31,136 nucleotides of DNA from contig JBEKLJ010000009.1 in the NCBI GenBank assembly GCA_050010255.1, positions 1 to 31,136 of the forward strand. The letters run 5' to 3'. Position 1 is the first letter of the stretch, and each line of letters starts with the position of its first letter. This DNA is from JBEKLJ01 sp050010255. Its GTDB lineage: Bacteria; Acidobacteriota; Terriglobia; Bryobacterales; Bryobacteraceae. The position numbers were made by a program, and so were the translations under genes. Under the pieces are notes generated by a model that saw only the letters and a program-made list of their open reading frames with translations, did not search any database and was not told the origin of the DNA. Shown here in pieces: positions 23,986-31,136 of this stretch.

Positions 23986-25533
23986 ATGCGACGGAGAAGC
24001 TTGCTGTGCACGTTCTTGTTCGCGGGCGCGATCATTTCAGCGGCCGAGACCGATCCGCTGGTCGCTGTTACAGGCGGCCGGATTCGGGGCCGCCTCGCGC
24101 CGGATGGCGGCGCCGCGTTCAAGGGCGTTCCCTTCGCCCGTCCCCCTCTCGGGGATCTGCGCTGGCGCGAGCCCCGGCCCGTGGAGCCCTGGGCGGGTGT
24201 TCGGGAGGCCGCCCAATTCCGCGCCGCCTGCACGCAGCTTTCGGAAGGCTGGAACAGGCGCGACGTTGCCGGCAGCGCCGAAGACTGCCTTTACCTCAAC
24301 GTCGCCACGCCGGAATGGCCGCCGAAGGCGCCGCGTCCGGTGCTGTTCTGGATCCACGGCGGTTCGAACACGGCCGGCTCCGGGGAAGCGGCGGCCTTCG
24401 ATCAGCGAACGCTCGTGCGGCGCGGCCTGGTGCTGGTCACCGTCAACTACCGGCTCGGCGCGCTGGGATTCCTGGCCCATCCGGAATTGACCCGCGAATC
24501 GCCTCATCACGCTTCCGGGAACTATGGACTGATGGATCAGATCGCCGCGCTTCGGTGGGTCCGCCACAACATCGCCCGGTTCGGTGGCGATCCCGGCAAT
24601 GTCACCGTGGCTGGCGAGTCGGCCGGCGCTTTTGACATCGGTCTGCTGATGACCTCGCCCCTGGTCAGGGGGCTCTTCCACCGTGCCATTGCGGAAAGCG
24701 GAGCGATGGCCGGATTCAATGGGTCCGTCACGGCGGCGCGCGCGGAAGAGACTGGCCGGAAGCTTGCGGCCCAACTGAAAGCGCCGGATGGCGCCGCGAT
24801 CCGGTACCTGCGCACCTTGCCGCCCGAAGACATCCTGAAGGCGGCCAGGATCGCCTCCGCCGGCGATAGAACCGGCCTCGAAACCTCGGTGGATGGATGG
24901 GTCCTGCTCCGGCCTCCGGCGGAAGTCTTCGCGGAAGGTCACAGCCTTCCCGTGCCCTTGATCACCGGGAGCAACGCGCAAGAGACCGGCGGGCCTGAGT
25001 CGGCGGAAAAACTGAGAGAGAAGATCCGAAGAACCTACGGGGATTTGGCGGATCGGGCGCTGGCGCTGTATGGGTTGGCGGGCACGGGCGAGGGACAGTC
25101 GGACCCGCTATACGGCGTGCCAGGCAGGCAATGGACCACCGATACGGAATTCCGGTGCCCGTCGACCGCGGAAGCGGTGTGGCACGCCGCCGCCGGGCAT
25201 CCCACCTACCAATACGAGTTCGAGCGCCCGCAGCCGGGCAAGCCAGCCACCGCCCACGCTTCGGAGCTGAACTTCCTTTTCGGCACGTGGGACCAGGACG
25301 TCCGGCTTGCGCCGATGGACGAAGCGATATCCGAACAGATGCAGGCCTACTGGACGAATTTCGCCAGAACGGGCGACCCGAACGGCGAAGGCCTGCCCCG
25401 CTGGCCGAAGTTCTTGGTGAATTCGCAGGCCTACCTGGCATTCACCAGCCACGGCGCCGCTGCGAAGTCGGAAATGCGCCGCGCGTTCTGTGAAGTGTTC
25501 ATCCAGGCCTGGGAGACTCACGCCGCGAAGTAA
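23986..25533 (+). CDS. Secreted type-B carboxylesterase
   Basis: A 515-residue alpha/beta-hydrolase of the COesterase family (PF00135) with a signal peptide (MRRRSLLCTFLFAGAIISAA). Family landmarks: FKGVPFARPPLGDLRW, EDCLYLNV, oxyanion motif HGGS near 124-127, nucleophile Ser212 in VAGESAGAF, Glu333 in GSNAQETGG and His424 in HASELNFLFG, giving a complete Ser-Glu-His triad. It probably cleaves ester substituents, for example acyl groups on polysaccharides, but the family is broad. The ATG at 23986 lacks a good Shine-Dalgarno; TACCAT seven bases upstream might be a -10 of a near-leaderless transcript. It is divergent from the epimerase operon across 250 bp in which I see no other gene. Confidence 0.93.
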   Translation: MRRRSLLCTFLFAGAIISAAETDPLVAVTGGRIRGRLAPDGGAAFKGVPFARPPLGDLRWREPRPVEPWAGVREAAQFRAACTQLSEGWNRRDVAGSAEDCLYLNVATPEWPPKAPRPVLFWIHGGSNTAGSGEAAAFDQRTLVRRGLVLVTVNYRLGALGFLAHPELTRESPHHASGNYGLMDQIAALRWVRHNIARFGGDPGNVTVAGESAGAFDIGLLMTSPLVRGLFHRAIAESGAMAGFNGSVTAARAEETGRKLAAQLKAPDGAAIRYLRTLPPEDILKAARIASAGDRTGLETSVDGWVLLRPPAEVFAEGHSLPVPLITGSNAQETGGPESAEKLREKIRRTYGDLADRALALYGLAGTGEGQSDPLYGVPGRQWTTDTEFRCPSTAEAVWHAAAGHPTYQYEFERPQPGKPATAHASELNFLFGTWDQDVRLAPMDEAISEQMQAYWTNFARTGDPNGEGLPRWPKFLVNSQAYLAFTSHGAAAKSEMRRAFCEVFIQAWETHAAK

Positions 25534-25569
25534 CGGCTTGGGGGCTCGGCAAGATGCGGCTGTGCAAGT

Positions 25570-25646
25570 TGGGGTGGGTGACGGGATTCGAACCCGCGAC
25601 TTTCGGAACCACAATCCGACGCTCTACCACCTGAGCTACACCCACC
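25570..25646 (-). tRNA. tRNA-His (anticodon GTG), CCA encoded
   Basis: A complete cloverleaf read on the minus strand: the extra G at -1 (25646), acceptor GTGGGTG pairing with CACCCAC, D-arm GCTC...GAGC, anticodon stem TCGGA/TCCGA around a loop TTGTGGT with anticodon GTG, T-arm GCGGG-TTCGAAT-CCCGT and discriminator C73. The -1 G opposite C73 is the identity mark of tRNA-His. The sequence continues CCA at 25570-25572, so the tail is genomically encoded. It lies between the esterase and propeller genes. Confidence 0.97.
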
Positions 25647-25715
25647 TCAAGTGCGCGCAGAACCTCAGTCTAACACAGCCGCTTCGCATCGCCGCGCCAC
25701 GGCCGTCTGGTCGCG

Positions 25716-28544
25716 CTACTGGCTGGACGGATTCAGTACCGGGATAGTCACCTGGTTGCTCACGTAGATGTCTTGCGAGATGGTGACCACTGTGCTCGGG
25801 TTGGTCGGAAGGTCCGAATTCAGCTCGAGCTCCACCTGGTAAAGGCCGATCGCTCCCGGCTTCAGCGCCGCCGACAACACGTTCGCCGTCTTGCCGCCCG
25901 CCATCGCACTGACGAAGATGCTGGGCGTGTTCAGCTCCGGGCCCGGGTAGCCTGCTCCCGTCACGATGGCCGTCGTCGCCGGATCGGGGTCTGTAGGCGC
26001 CGTCCAGGTCGTGGGCATGGTACCCGAGCCCGAACTGGGGCTGCGGCCCGATCCGCTGGAGACCACCTGACCTAGACCCGGCGCATAGACCACGAAGGTC
26101 TCGCCAGGCACGACGGGGTTGTCAACCGTCACGGGCGCACCGGCGATGTTCGCTCCGGTCAGCACTGAGTTGTACGCCGCGGCAATTGTGCCGCTGCCCG
26201 TGGTCGCCGTGCTGATCGGGATGCCATTGCCGTCCGCACCGGCCACGCGCGCCCGCAGCCGCACGCGGACCCACTGCGCCCCCGCAAACGCCTCCACCTC
26301 CGGGTCGCCGCCGTTGGCGTTGATCGCCGCGATGAGGCCGTCGCGAACCGTCACCAAGGTGTCATTCGTCTGGACCGTGTAAGTGTAGTTCCGGTCTCTG
26401 ATCGTGATCGTCGCCGTGTCGTTCGCCACCGGAATGCCTTCCAGGTCTACGGTGGCCGTGGCCTGACTGCTGTAATGAAACGCGACTGCCGGCCGCGGAT
26501 CGCTGCCGCCGTAGGTGAAGATCCCCGGATTGGCCGGTATCAGCAGGACGCCCACCGCCGTGCTCACACTCACCGTCCCGTCGGCGTGCGTCGTCCGCAC
26601 GTAGCCGCTCGTGCTCGTCGAATCCGACAGTTCGAACGGAAGCTGAGCGTTGACTTGGTTCGGCGAGACATACAGGAGCGGCACGCGCCGGCCGTCGAAG
26701 TAGGCCTCGACTCCCCCCAGTTGCGTCGGCAGCGGATCGGCGCCCTCCGGCGCTGCGGCCGTCTGGTCCGACAGTTGGTCGCCGAAGATCGTTATCAGCG
26801 TGCCCGCGGCGAGCTTCGCGGCCGTCCCGCCGCCGGACATGACGGCGGTCGTGGTCGTGATGCTTGTGTCCGACGACGCGGCGCTTATCACGATGTTATT
26901 GCCCTCCTCGCCGCCCGCCCGCGCCACCAACTCCACCTGGTTGAGGGCAAAAAACGGCACCGCCAGCACCAACGGGTCGCCGGCGTCCGCGTTGATCACG
27001 GCAGCCAGCGCGATGGACACTCGGGCGAGCGAGTCATCCTCGTCCTTGAGCGTGTACTTGTAATCCGTGCCTGCGATCGTGATCGTGATCTGCACGCCTG
27101 TCTTGACGGTTCCGGATAGCGTGACCGATCCCGTGGAGTACACCACCAGGCTGGCCGCGTTCAGCACCGGCGTGAGTGCAGCGCTGCTGCCGGGGGAGAA
27201 TACCAGCACGCGGCGGCTGAACGGCTCGCTCACATACAGGTTTGTTCCGTCCCAGGCCAGAGAGGCCGGCGTGCGGACTGCATCGGCCGCTGCCCGGCGC
27301 GTGATGTCCGCGCTGCTCGAGTCGTCCGAGGTCGCTATGACGGTGTCGTTCACCTGGCCCAGCACCACGTCCGCCTTCGCGCCGCTCTGGGTGGGGATGC
27401 TGTTGAACACCAGCACGCGGTCGTTGCCGCCGTCGGCGATGAACAGCCGCGTCCCGTCGGACAGCGCGAAGCGCGGGAAGCTCAACGTCGCGCCGCACCT
27501 AAGGGGGAAGGCGGGATTCCCGTTGGTATCCGTGCCATTCGAGGCGCACAGGACGGACTTCGATATCGTGATCCCGGTCTTGGCATCTGTACTCACCACC
27601 GCGCTCGAGTTGTTCGCGATGTTGCTGTTCAGATCCGGCTGGCCCACGGCAACGTCCGCTGGCGCCTCATTCTGGGTCGGGATCGTGTTCCAGATCAACA
27701 CCCGGTTGTTGCCCAGGTCCGCAACGAACAGCCGCACGCCATCTGAAGTGACCCCCACCGGGTTGACCAGCGTCGTGGCCTTGGCCGTTTGGCTGGCCTT
27801 GGTCATGTCAGGCTCAATCAGGGTCGACAAGTTCGGCTGGCCCAGGACCAGGTCCGCCGGCTGGGAGCTCTGCGTCGGGAACGTGTTCCAGATCAGTACC
27901 CGGTGGTTCTGGCCGTCAGCGACAAAGAGCTTATTCCCCTGGATCCAGACCCCCTCCGGGCCGCGCATCGAGCGCGCGCTCGGGATCCGGACGTCTCCCG
28001 AGCCCGAATTCGGCGTAGAGGTCTTGAAGTCCGGCTGGCCCAGGACGATGTCCGCCGGAGTGTTGTTGCTCTGCGGAATCGTGTTCCAAATCAGCACACG
28101 GTTGTTGTCGGTGTCCGCCACCGCCAGGCGCGTTCCATCCGTGGCCACCGCCGTGGGCAGCCGCAACCCGCTCTGGCTCAGCGACGGGTCGCTCGCCGTG
28201 AAGTCCGCCTGGCCCAGGACCACGTCGGCTTGGCCTACGCACACCGGGCAGCGCGCCCCCTGCGGCGGCGCATCGGTCGGCCCGGGTAACTGCTGCTGAA
28301 GGTTGCGGTAGATCAGGACGCGGTGGTTGATCGGGCCGGCGCTCATCCGGTTGGCATCCGTCACCACCAGCATGCCGTTGGCGTACGCGAGGCCTCCCAC
28401 GCCCCCCAGCACCGTATCGGAAGACGTCGGGGTTTGCGCCGTGAAATAGGGCTGTCCGATCACGGCCCGCGCCGCCTGACCCGTCAGGAAATTGGCCGCA
28501 AACGCCCCGCTCGCAGCCAGACATAGTACCGCTAGATGCCGCAT
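25716..28544 (-). CDS. Secreted six-bladed NHL-type propeller protein with Solibacter C-terminal domain and two inserted modules
   Basis: A 942-residue protein with signal peptide (MRHLAVLCLAASGAFA). Residues about 20-455 contain six blades, each with a motif like NNRVLIWNT and PADVVLGQ, as in NHL-type propellers. The last part (about 462-935) fits the Solibacter C-terminal domain TIGR03437: VLNAAS at 460-465, LAAGTLITIFGDQL, YVSPNQVNAQLPFEL, VPGETFVVYAPGLGQ. Two similar modules of about 100 residues (472-572 and 694-798, both with a TITIxxxxYxYT strand, an AAxINAxxGDP segment and VxGxxGN) interrupt that domain. The ATG at 28542-28544 begins the signal peptide, not the longer upstream frame. 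Function is unknown; extracellular binding or adhesion is plausible. Confidence 0.85.
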   Translation of the reverse strand: MRHLAVLCLAASGAFAANFLTGQAARAVIGQPYFTAQTPTSSDTVLGGVGGLAYANGMLVVTDANRMSAGPINHRVLIYRNLQQQLPGPTDAPPQGARCPVCVGQADVVLGQADFTASDPSLSQSGLRLPTAVATDGTRLAVADTDNNRVLIWNTIPQSNNTPADIVLGQPDFKTSTPNSGSGDVRIPSARSMRGPEGVWIQGNKLFVADGQNHRVLIWNTFPTQSSQPADLVLGQPNLSTLIEPDMTKASQTAKATTLVNPVGVTSDGVRLFVADLGNNRVLIWNTIPTQNEAPADVAVGQPDLNSNIANNSSAVVSTDAKTGITISKSVLCASNGTDTNGNPAFPLRCGATLSFPRFALSDGTRLFIADGGNDRVLVFNSIPTQSGAKADVVLGQVNDTVIATSDDSSSADITRRAAADAVRTPASLAWDGTNLYVSEPFSRRVLVFSPGSSAALTPVLNAASLVVYSTGSVTLSGTVKTGVQITITIAGTDYKYTLKDEDDSLARVSIALAAVINADAGDPLVLAVPFFALNQVELVARAGGEEGNNIVISAASSDTSITTTTAVMSGGGTAAKLAAGTLITIFGDQLSDQTAAAPEGADPLPTQLGGVEAYFDGRRVPLLYVSPNQVNAQLPFELSDSTSTSGYVRTTHADGTVSVSTAVGVLLIPANPGIFTYGGSDPRPAVAFHYSSQATATVDLEGIPVANDTATITIRDRNYTYTVQTNDTLVTVRDGLIAAINANGGDPEVEAFAGAQWVRVRLRARVAGADGNGIPISTATTGSGTIAAAYNSVLTGANIAGAPVTVDNPVVPGETFVVYAPGLGQVVSSGSGRSPSSGSGTMPTTWTAPTDPDPATTAIVTGAGYPGPELNTPSIFVSAMAGGKTANVLSAALKPGAIGLYQVELELNSDLPTNPSTVVTISQDIYVSNQVTIPVLNPSSQ

Positions 28545-28565
28545 AGCCAAGTTTCGAAACTCCCT

Positions 28566-28571
28566 AGTATA
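28566..28571 (-). promoter_or_regulatory. Extended -10 promoter of the propeller gene
   Basis: On the minus strand TGCTATACT combines a TGn extension (28572-28574) with TATACT, five of six matches to TATAAT. Transcription would begin near 28559, giving a leader of about 15 bases. No obvious -35, as allowed for extended -10 promoters. Confidence 0.45.
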
Positions 28572-28755
28572 GCAGGTGATTTTCTCCTCAGCCCCGGACC
28601 GGCGCCCGGCGCTGGCCACCCTGCGCACCCCTGCCCTTGCGCTGACAGCCGGCACGACCTCTCCGGCCAACTGGTTTCAGACGCGCGCCGCGCCAAAGCG
28701 GTTACCGCGCCGCGTAAGGTGAGGAACACGCAGCCCTTCGCCGCGGCGTCCCGGC

Positions 28756-30456
28756 TCACTTCTCCGGCAGAACGCCCGCCAGGACGAAGACCAGTGCCGC
28801 GTTCCAGTTGATGGCCACCTCGTTGCTGGCATAGGAGCCCTCGCTATCCACGTACATCTTGGCGGGGGGCAGGTCCGCGGGCAGTCTCCTGAGCAGCGCG
28901 TCCTGGCGCGCGCGGTTGGGGCCTCCGGAGAGCAGCCCCGGCCAGGGCTCCGGTTTGCCGTCGGCCGCGCTCGGGCGGTGATGCGGGTGGCGATACGGGT
29001 TGGCCCCCACCTGCGTCACCCAGGAGAGCGAGAACGTGTTCCTCCCCAGCAGGTAGTGCAGGTTGTCCAACGCGGCCCGGACATAGCGCCGGTCAGGCCG
29101 AAGCGCGTTCGCCACCAGAAGCCGCATGCCGTAGTTGGCGGCCACGCCGTTCGACCCCCAGACGTAGTCTGTGGCGGTCATGCTAATGCGATAACCGTTG
29201 CGGTTGGTGCGCTCGACCACCCCGTCCGCCGCGCCCAGGGAATCCCGACGGATGGCGGCCACCGCCGCGGCGTCCTTCCCGCCCCCGAGCACGTAGGTCC
29301 ACAGGCCCAGAGGCGCCACGCTCCCCCAGCCTTCCGCAGCTACGCTCTGAACGGTCGCTCTGTATTCGCCAAAATGCTCCAGGAAGTAGCGGTGGTAGGC
29401 TTCCTCCCCCGTGCTCCGCCAGAGTTCGGCCGCGGCCCACAGGCGCTCATCGCCGCAGTGCGCGTCCCCGTATTCTCCGGTGGCCACGCTTGCGGGGTTC
29501 CGGAACACCACGTCGGGATACTTGCCGAGCCAGTTCCAGGCCTGGCGCGCCGCCCGCAGGCATCTCTCGGCGTAGGCGGCGTCAAAGGGCCGGTAGACGC
29601 GCGCGGCGATCCCCATCACCGCGGCGAGATCCGCCGTGGCGCAGGAGCTTTTATAGGGCTCCCGGCCGGTTCCGATGACGTAGCTCACCGCCGTGTCGTT
29701 CTGCGGCATGATGAAGCCGCAGAAGCGCTCGCTGGTCTGCTTCTGCCACACTCCCCCGTCCTCATCCTGCATCGAGAGCATCCAGTCGAGGTTCCACCGG
29801 ATTTCGTTCAGAATGTCCGGAGTGCCGTTGCCGGATTCGGGAATGTTGAGCTTCACCTTCCCGACCCGCGAGCCGTACAGCTCCCAGGTCCACAGCAGCG
29901 TGCCCGTCGTGATGCCGGAGTTGACGACGTAACGGCCGTAGTCGCCGGCGTCGTGCCACCCGTGGATCGACGGGGCCGGCCCGCTCCGTCCGGAGGAAGC
30001 ATGGTAGGCGCCTTTCAGGTGACACGCCGGGTAGGCATAGCCGGGGAACTCCGGTCCCAGGTCCACCGCCGTGCCGCAGCGCTGCCCGTAAAAGGAGCGC
30101 ATGGCCAGGTAGTACGCCCGGGCGTACACGTCGTCCCCGATGGCGAAATCCCAGCTTCGGCCCACGCCTGGGACCTCCAGGTAATACGTCCCGCGCCGGG
30201 TCAACTTCGTGAAATCCGCCGCCTGGACGCGATCACCGGAGTCGGCATCATTGACCGGAGCTCCCAGCCTGCCCCGCAGGACCACCCGGCCGTCGGCGAT
30301 TCTCCGCACCGTGAAGTGCTCCGCTGCGGTCTTCGAAACCACTAGCGCCACCTTGGGCTCGCCCGGCAGGTAGCCGGCCTGGTCCACCTTGATCTCGGTG
30401 GTGGGAGTGGCCGCCAAGGCGCTCACAGCGGCCAGCCATAGGATCGTCCGTTTCAT
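28756..30456 (-). CDS. Secreted GH9 endoglucanase-like hydrolase
   Basis: A 566-residue protein with a short signal peptide (MKRTILWLAAVSALAA), an N-terminal CelD_N immunoglobulin-like domain (about 20-105, EIKVDQAGYLPGEPKVA) and a GH9 (alpha/alpha)6 barrel. Catalytic motifs are intact: GWHDAGDYGRYV with D169 and D172 as nucleophilic-water base, the HPHHRPS histidines at 490-493, and YASNEVAINWNAALVF with acid Glu546. The family cleaves beta-1,4-glucans such as cellulose, or mixed-linkage and related glycans; some are exo-beta-glucosaminidases. No cellulose-binding module is present. AAGG lies ten bases before the ATG. It follows the partial methyltransferase gene by 48 bases on the same strand. 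Confidence 0.93.
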   Translation of the reverse strand: MKRTILWLAAVSALAATPTTEIKVDQAGYLPGEPKVALVVSKTAAEHFTVRRIADGRVVLRGRLGAPVNDADSGDRVQAADFTKLTRRGTYYLEVPGVGRSWDFAIGDDVYARAYYLAMRSFYGQRCGTAVDLGPEFPGYAYPACHLKGAYHASSGRSGPAPSIHGWHDAGDYGRYVVNSGITTGTLLWTWELYGSRVGKVKLNIPESGNGTPDILNEIRWNLDWMLSMQDEDGGVWQKQTSERFCGFIMPQNDTAVSYVIGTGREPYKSSCATADLAAVMGIAARVYRPFDAAYAERCLRAARQAWNWLGKYPDVVFRNPASVATGEYGDAHCGDERLWAAAELWRSTGEEAYHRYFLEHFGEYRATVQSVAAEGWGSVAPLGLWTYVLGGGKDAAAVAAIRRDSLGAADGVVERTNRNGYRISMTATDYVWGSNGVAANYGMRLLVANALRPDRRYVRAALDNLHYLLGRNTFSLSWVTQVGANPYRHPHHRPSAADGKPEPWPGLLSGGPNRARQDALLRRLPADLPPAKMYVDSEGSYASNEVAINWNAALVFVLAGVLPEK

Positions 30457-30504
30457 CGCACTTCAACCTTCTCTGGACCCCCAGGCGTTTCCACCCGAGG
30501 CCCG

Positions 30505-31136
30505 CTACAACTTGCGCCCAAGGATGGCGTAATCCAGGCCGTCGAAGAAGGCCGCCCGGAAGCCTTCCGGAAGCTCCTCGAGCGACGGCATGGACTCGAC
30601 CGCCGGAGACAGCCGTCGCACTTCGATCCGCCCGAACCCCGCCTCTTCCAGGTAAAACCTCAGCAGCGCAGACGGCACGGGCCGCTGGTGGGTGGGATCG
30701 AGATAGAAATGGGAGGCCAGCGTCGCCAGGCACTCCGGGTTCGGCGTCTCGATGGCGATCAGGCCGCCGCGGCAGAGCTTGGCCGCCGCCAACCGGATCA
30801 GCTCGGGCAGCCACGCCGGCTCGAGGTGCTCGACCAGGTGCGCGCAGAAGATCCCGTCCAGCGATTCATCCTGCAGCGCCGGCAGGAACGTGAACGCGTC
30901 GGCCGCCTCGGCTTCGAGCCCTTTCGCCCGGCAAGCCGCCACCAACTCCGGGCTGATGTCGATGCCGCGCGCCGGCACGCCGGCTTCCTTCATCAGCTCC
31001 AGGAACTCACCGCGCCCGCAGCCGATATCCAGCACCGCTTTGCGCTTCTCAAACAGCGGCACATAAGAGCGCTGGCACTCGCGGACATAGTCCTCCGGAC
31101 CGCGGAACCGCTCGGCCAGCATGGCGTAGTCGAGAG
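30505..31136 (-). CDS. SAM-dependent methyltransferase, C-terminal part (runs off right edge)
   Basis: At least 209 residues are encoded; the frame stays open to the edge with SDYAMLAERFRG, which matches the interior of longer relatives, so the ATG at 31122 is probably not the true start. Class I SAM motifs are present: VLDIGCGRGEFLELMKEAG (motif I), GIDISPELV (motif II), ADAFTFLPALQDESLDGIFC, then HLVEHLEP and ETPNPECLATLASHFYLDPTH. This FRG-x-x-E ... FYLDPTH pattern belongs to methyltransferases usually found with polysaccharide and glycosyltransferase genes. Acceptor unknown. It is upstream of the GH9 gene on the same strand (48 bp) and may share its transcript. Confidence 0.85.
   Translation of the reverse strand, partial: LDYAMLAERFRGPEDYVRECQRSYVPLFEKRKAVLDIGCGRGEFLELMKEAGVPARGIDISPELVAACRAKGLEAEAADAFTFLPALQDESLDGIFCAHLVEHLEPAWLPELIRLAAAKLCRGGLIAIETPNPECLATLASHFYLDPTHQRPVPSALLRFYLEEAGFGRIEVRRLSPAVESMPSLEELPEGFRAAFFDGLDYAILGRKL

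Noticed and set aside
25490..25747. Plus-strand frame with GDGIRTRDFRNHNPTLYHLSYTH
   Set aside because: This is the well-known false protein obtained by translating across the antisense strand of a tRNA gene; here it crosses tRNA-His.
27067..28299. 410-residue plus-strand frame
   Set aside because: Antisense to the propeller gene; repeated segments merely mirror the blade repeats.
28978..30345. 455-residue plus-strand frame
   Set aside because: Antisense to GH9, whose catalytic motifs are intact on the minus strand.

Overview
The window is GC-rich (roughly 63-66 percent by eye) and reads as chromosome of an Acidobacteriota member of the Solibacter/Bryobacter type. The best evidence is a large beta-propeller protein (25716-28544) carrying the C-terminal domain first catalogued in Solibacter usitatus (TIGR03437). 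Supporting evidence is an Oar-like TonB-dependent receptor with a carboxypeptidase-regulatory N-domain, a TonB C-terminal domain with a Gly/Val/Pro linker, a LolA-like secreted protein, and scattered short hairpin repeats. The assignment is by recognition; no search was run.

Layout. 1-298: 5' part of a LolA-like secreted protein. 654-6277, all minus: TonB-dependent receptor, LytTR response regulator, a previously easy-to-miss 46-residue membrane peptide, and a multi-pass LytS-type histidine kinase, bracketed by a 15-bp inverted sequence resembling IS21-type ends. 6686-9401: divergent pair of a Tat-exported enolase-superfamily enzyme and a TIM-barrel sugar isomerase, separated by a REP-like hairpin array. 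9611-13511, plus: mnmE, a TPR/TonB lipoprotein and purU, the last apparently starting at an AUC codon. 13567-17766: PL22 oligogalacturonate lyase, RbsD/FucU mutarotase and manA (minus), then divergent fucP (plus). 17789-23735, minus: GDP-mannose 3,5-epimerase-like gene, a bifunctional L-fucokinase/GDP-fucose pyrophosphorylase and a GH39 glycosidase. 23986-25533: type-B carboxylesterase. 25570-25646: tRNA-His. 25716-31136, minus: propeller protein, GH9 glucanase and a partial SAM methyltransferase.

Together the genes describe a polysaccharide-feeding organism. GH9, GH39, PL22 and the esterase would attack plant or microbial cell-wall glycans; the receptor and TonB protein point to outer-membrane uptake; FucP, the mutarotase and the fucokinase/pyrophosphorylase would carry L-fucose (or L-galactose) to a GDP-sugar; ManA links to the GDP-mannose pool that the GME-like epimerase would convert to GDP-L-galactose or GDP-L-gulose. 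The GME-FKP operon is the most interesting metabolic proposal. No CRISPR array, intact insertion sequence, phage or defence gene was seen.
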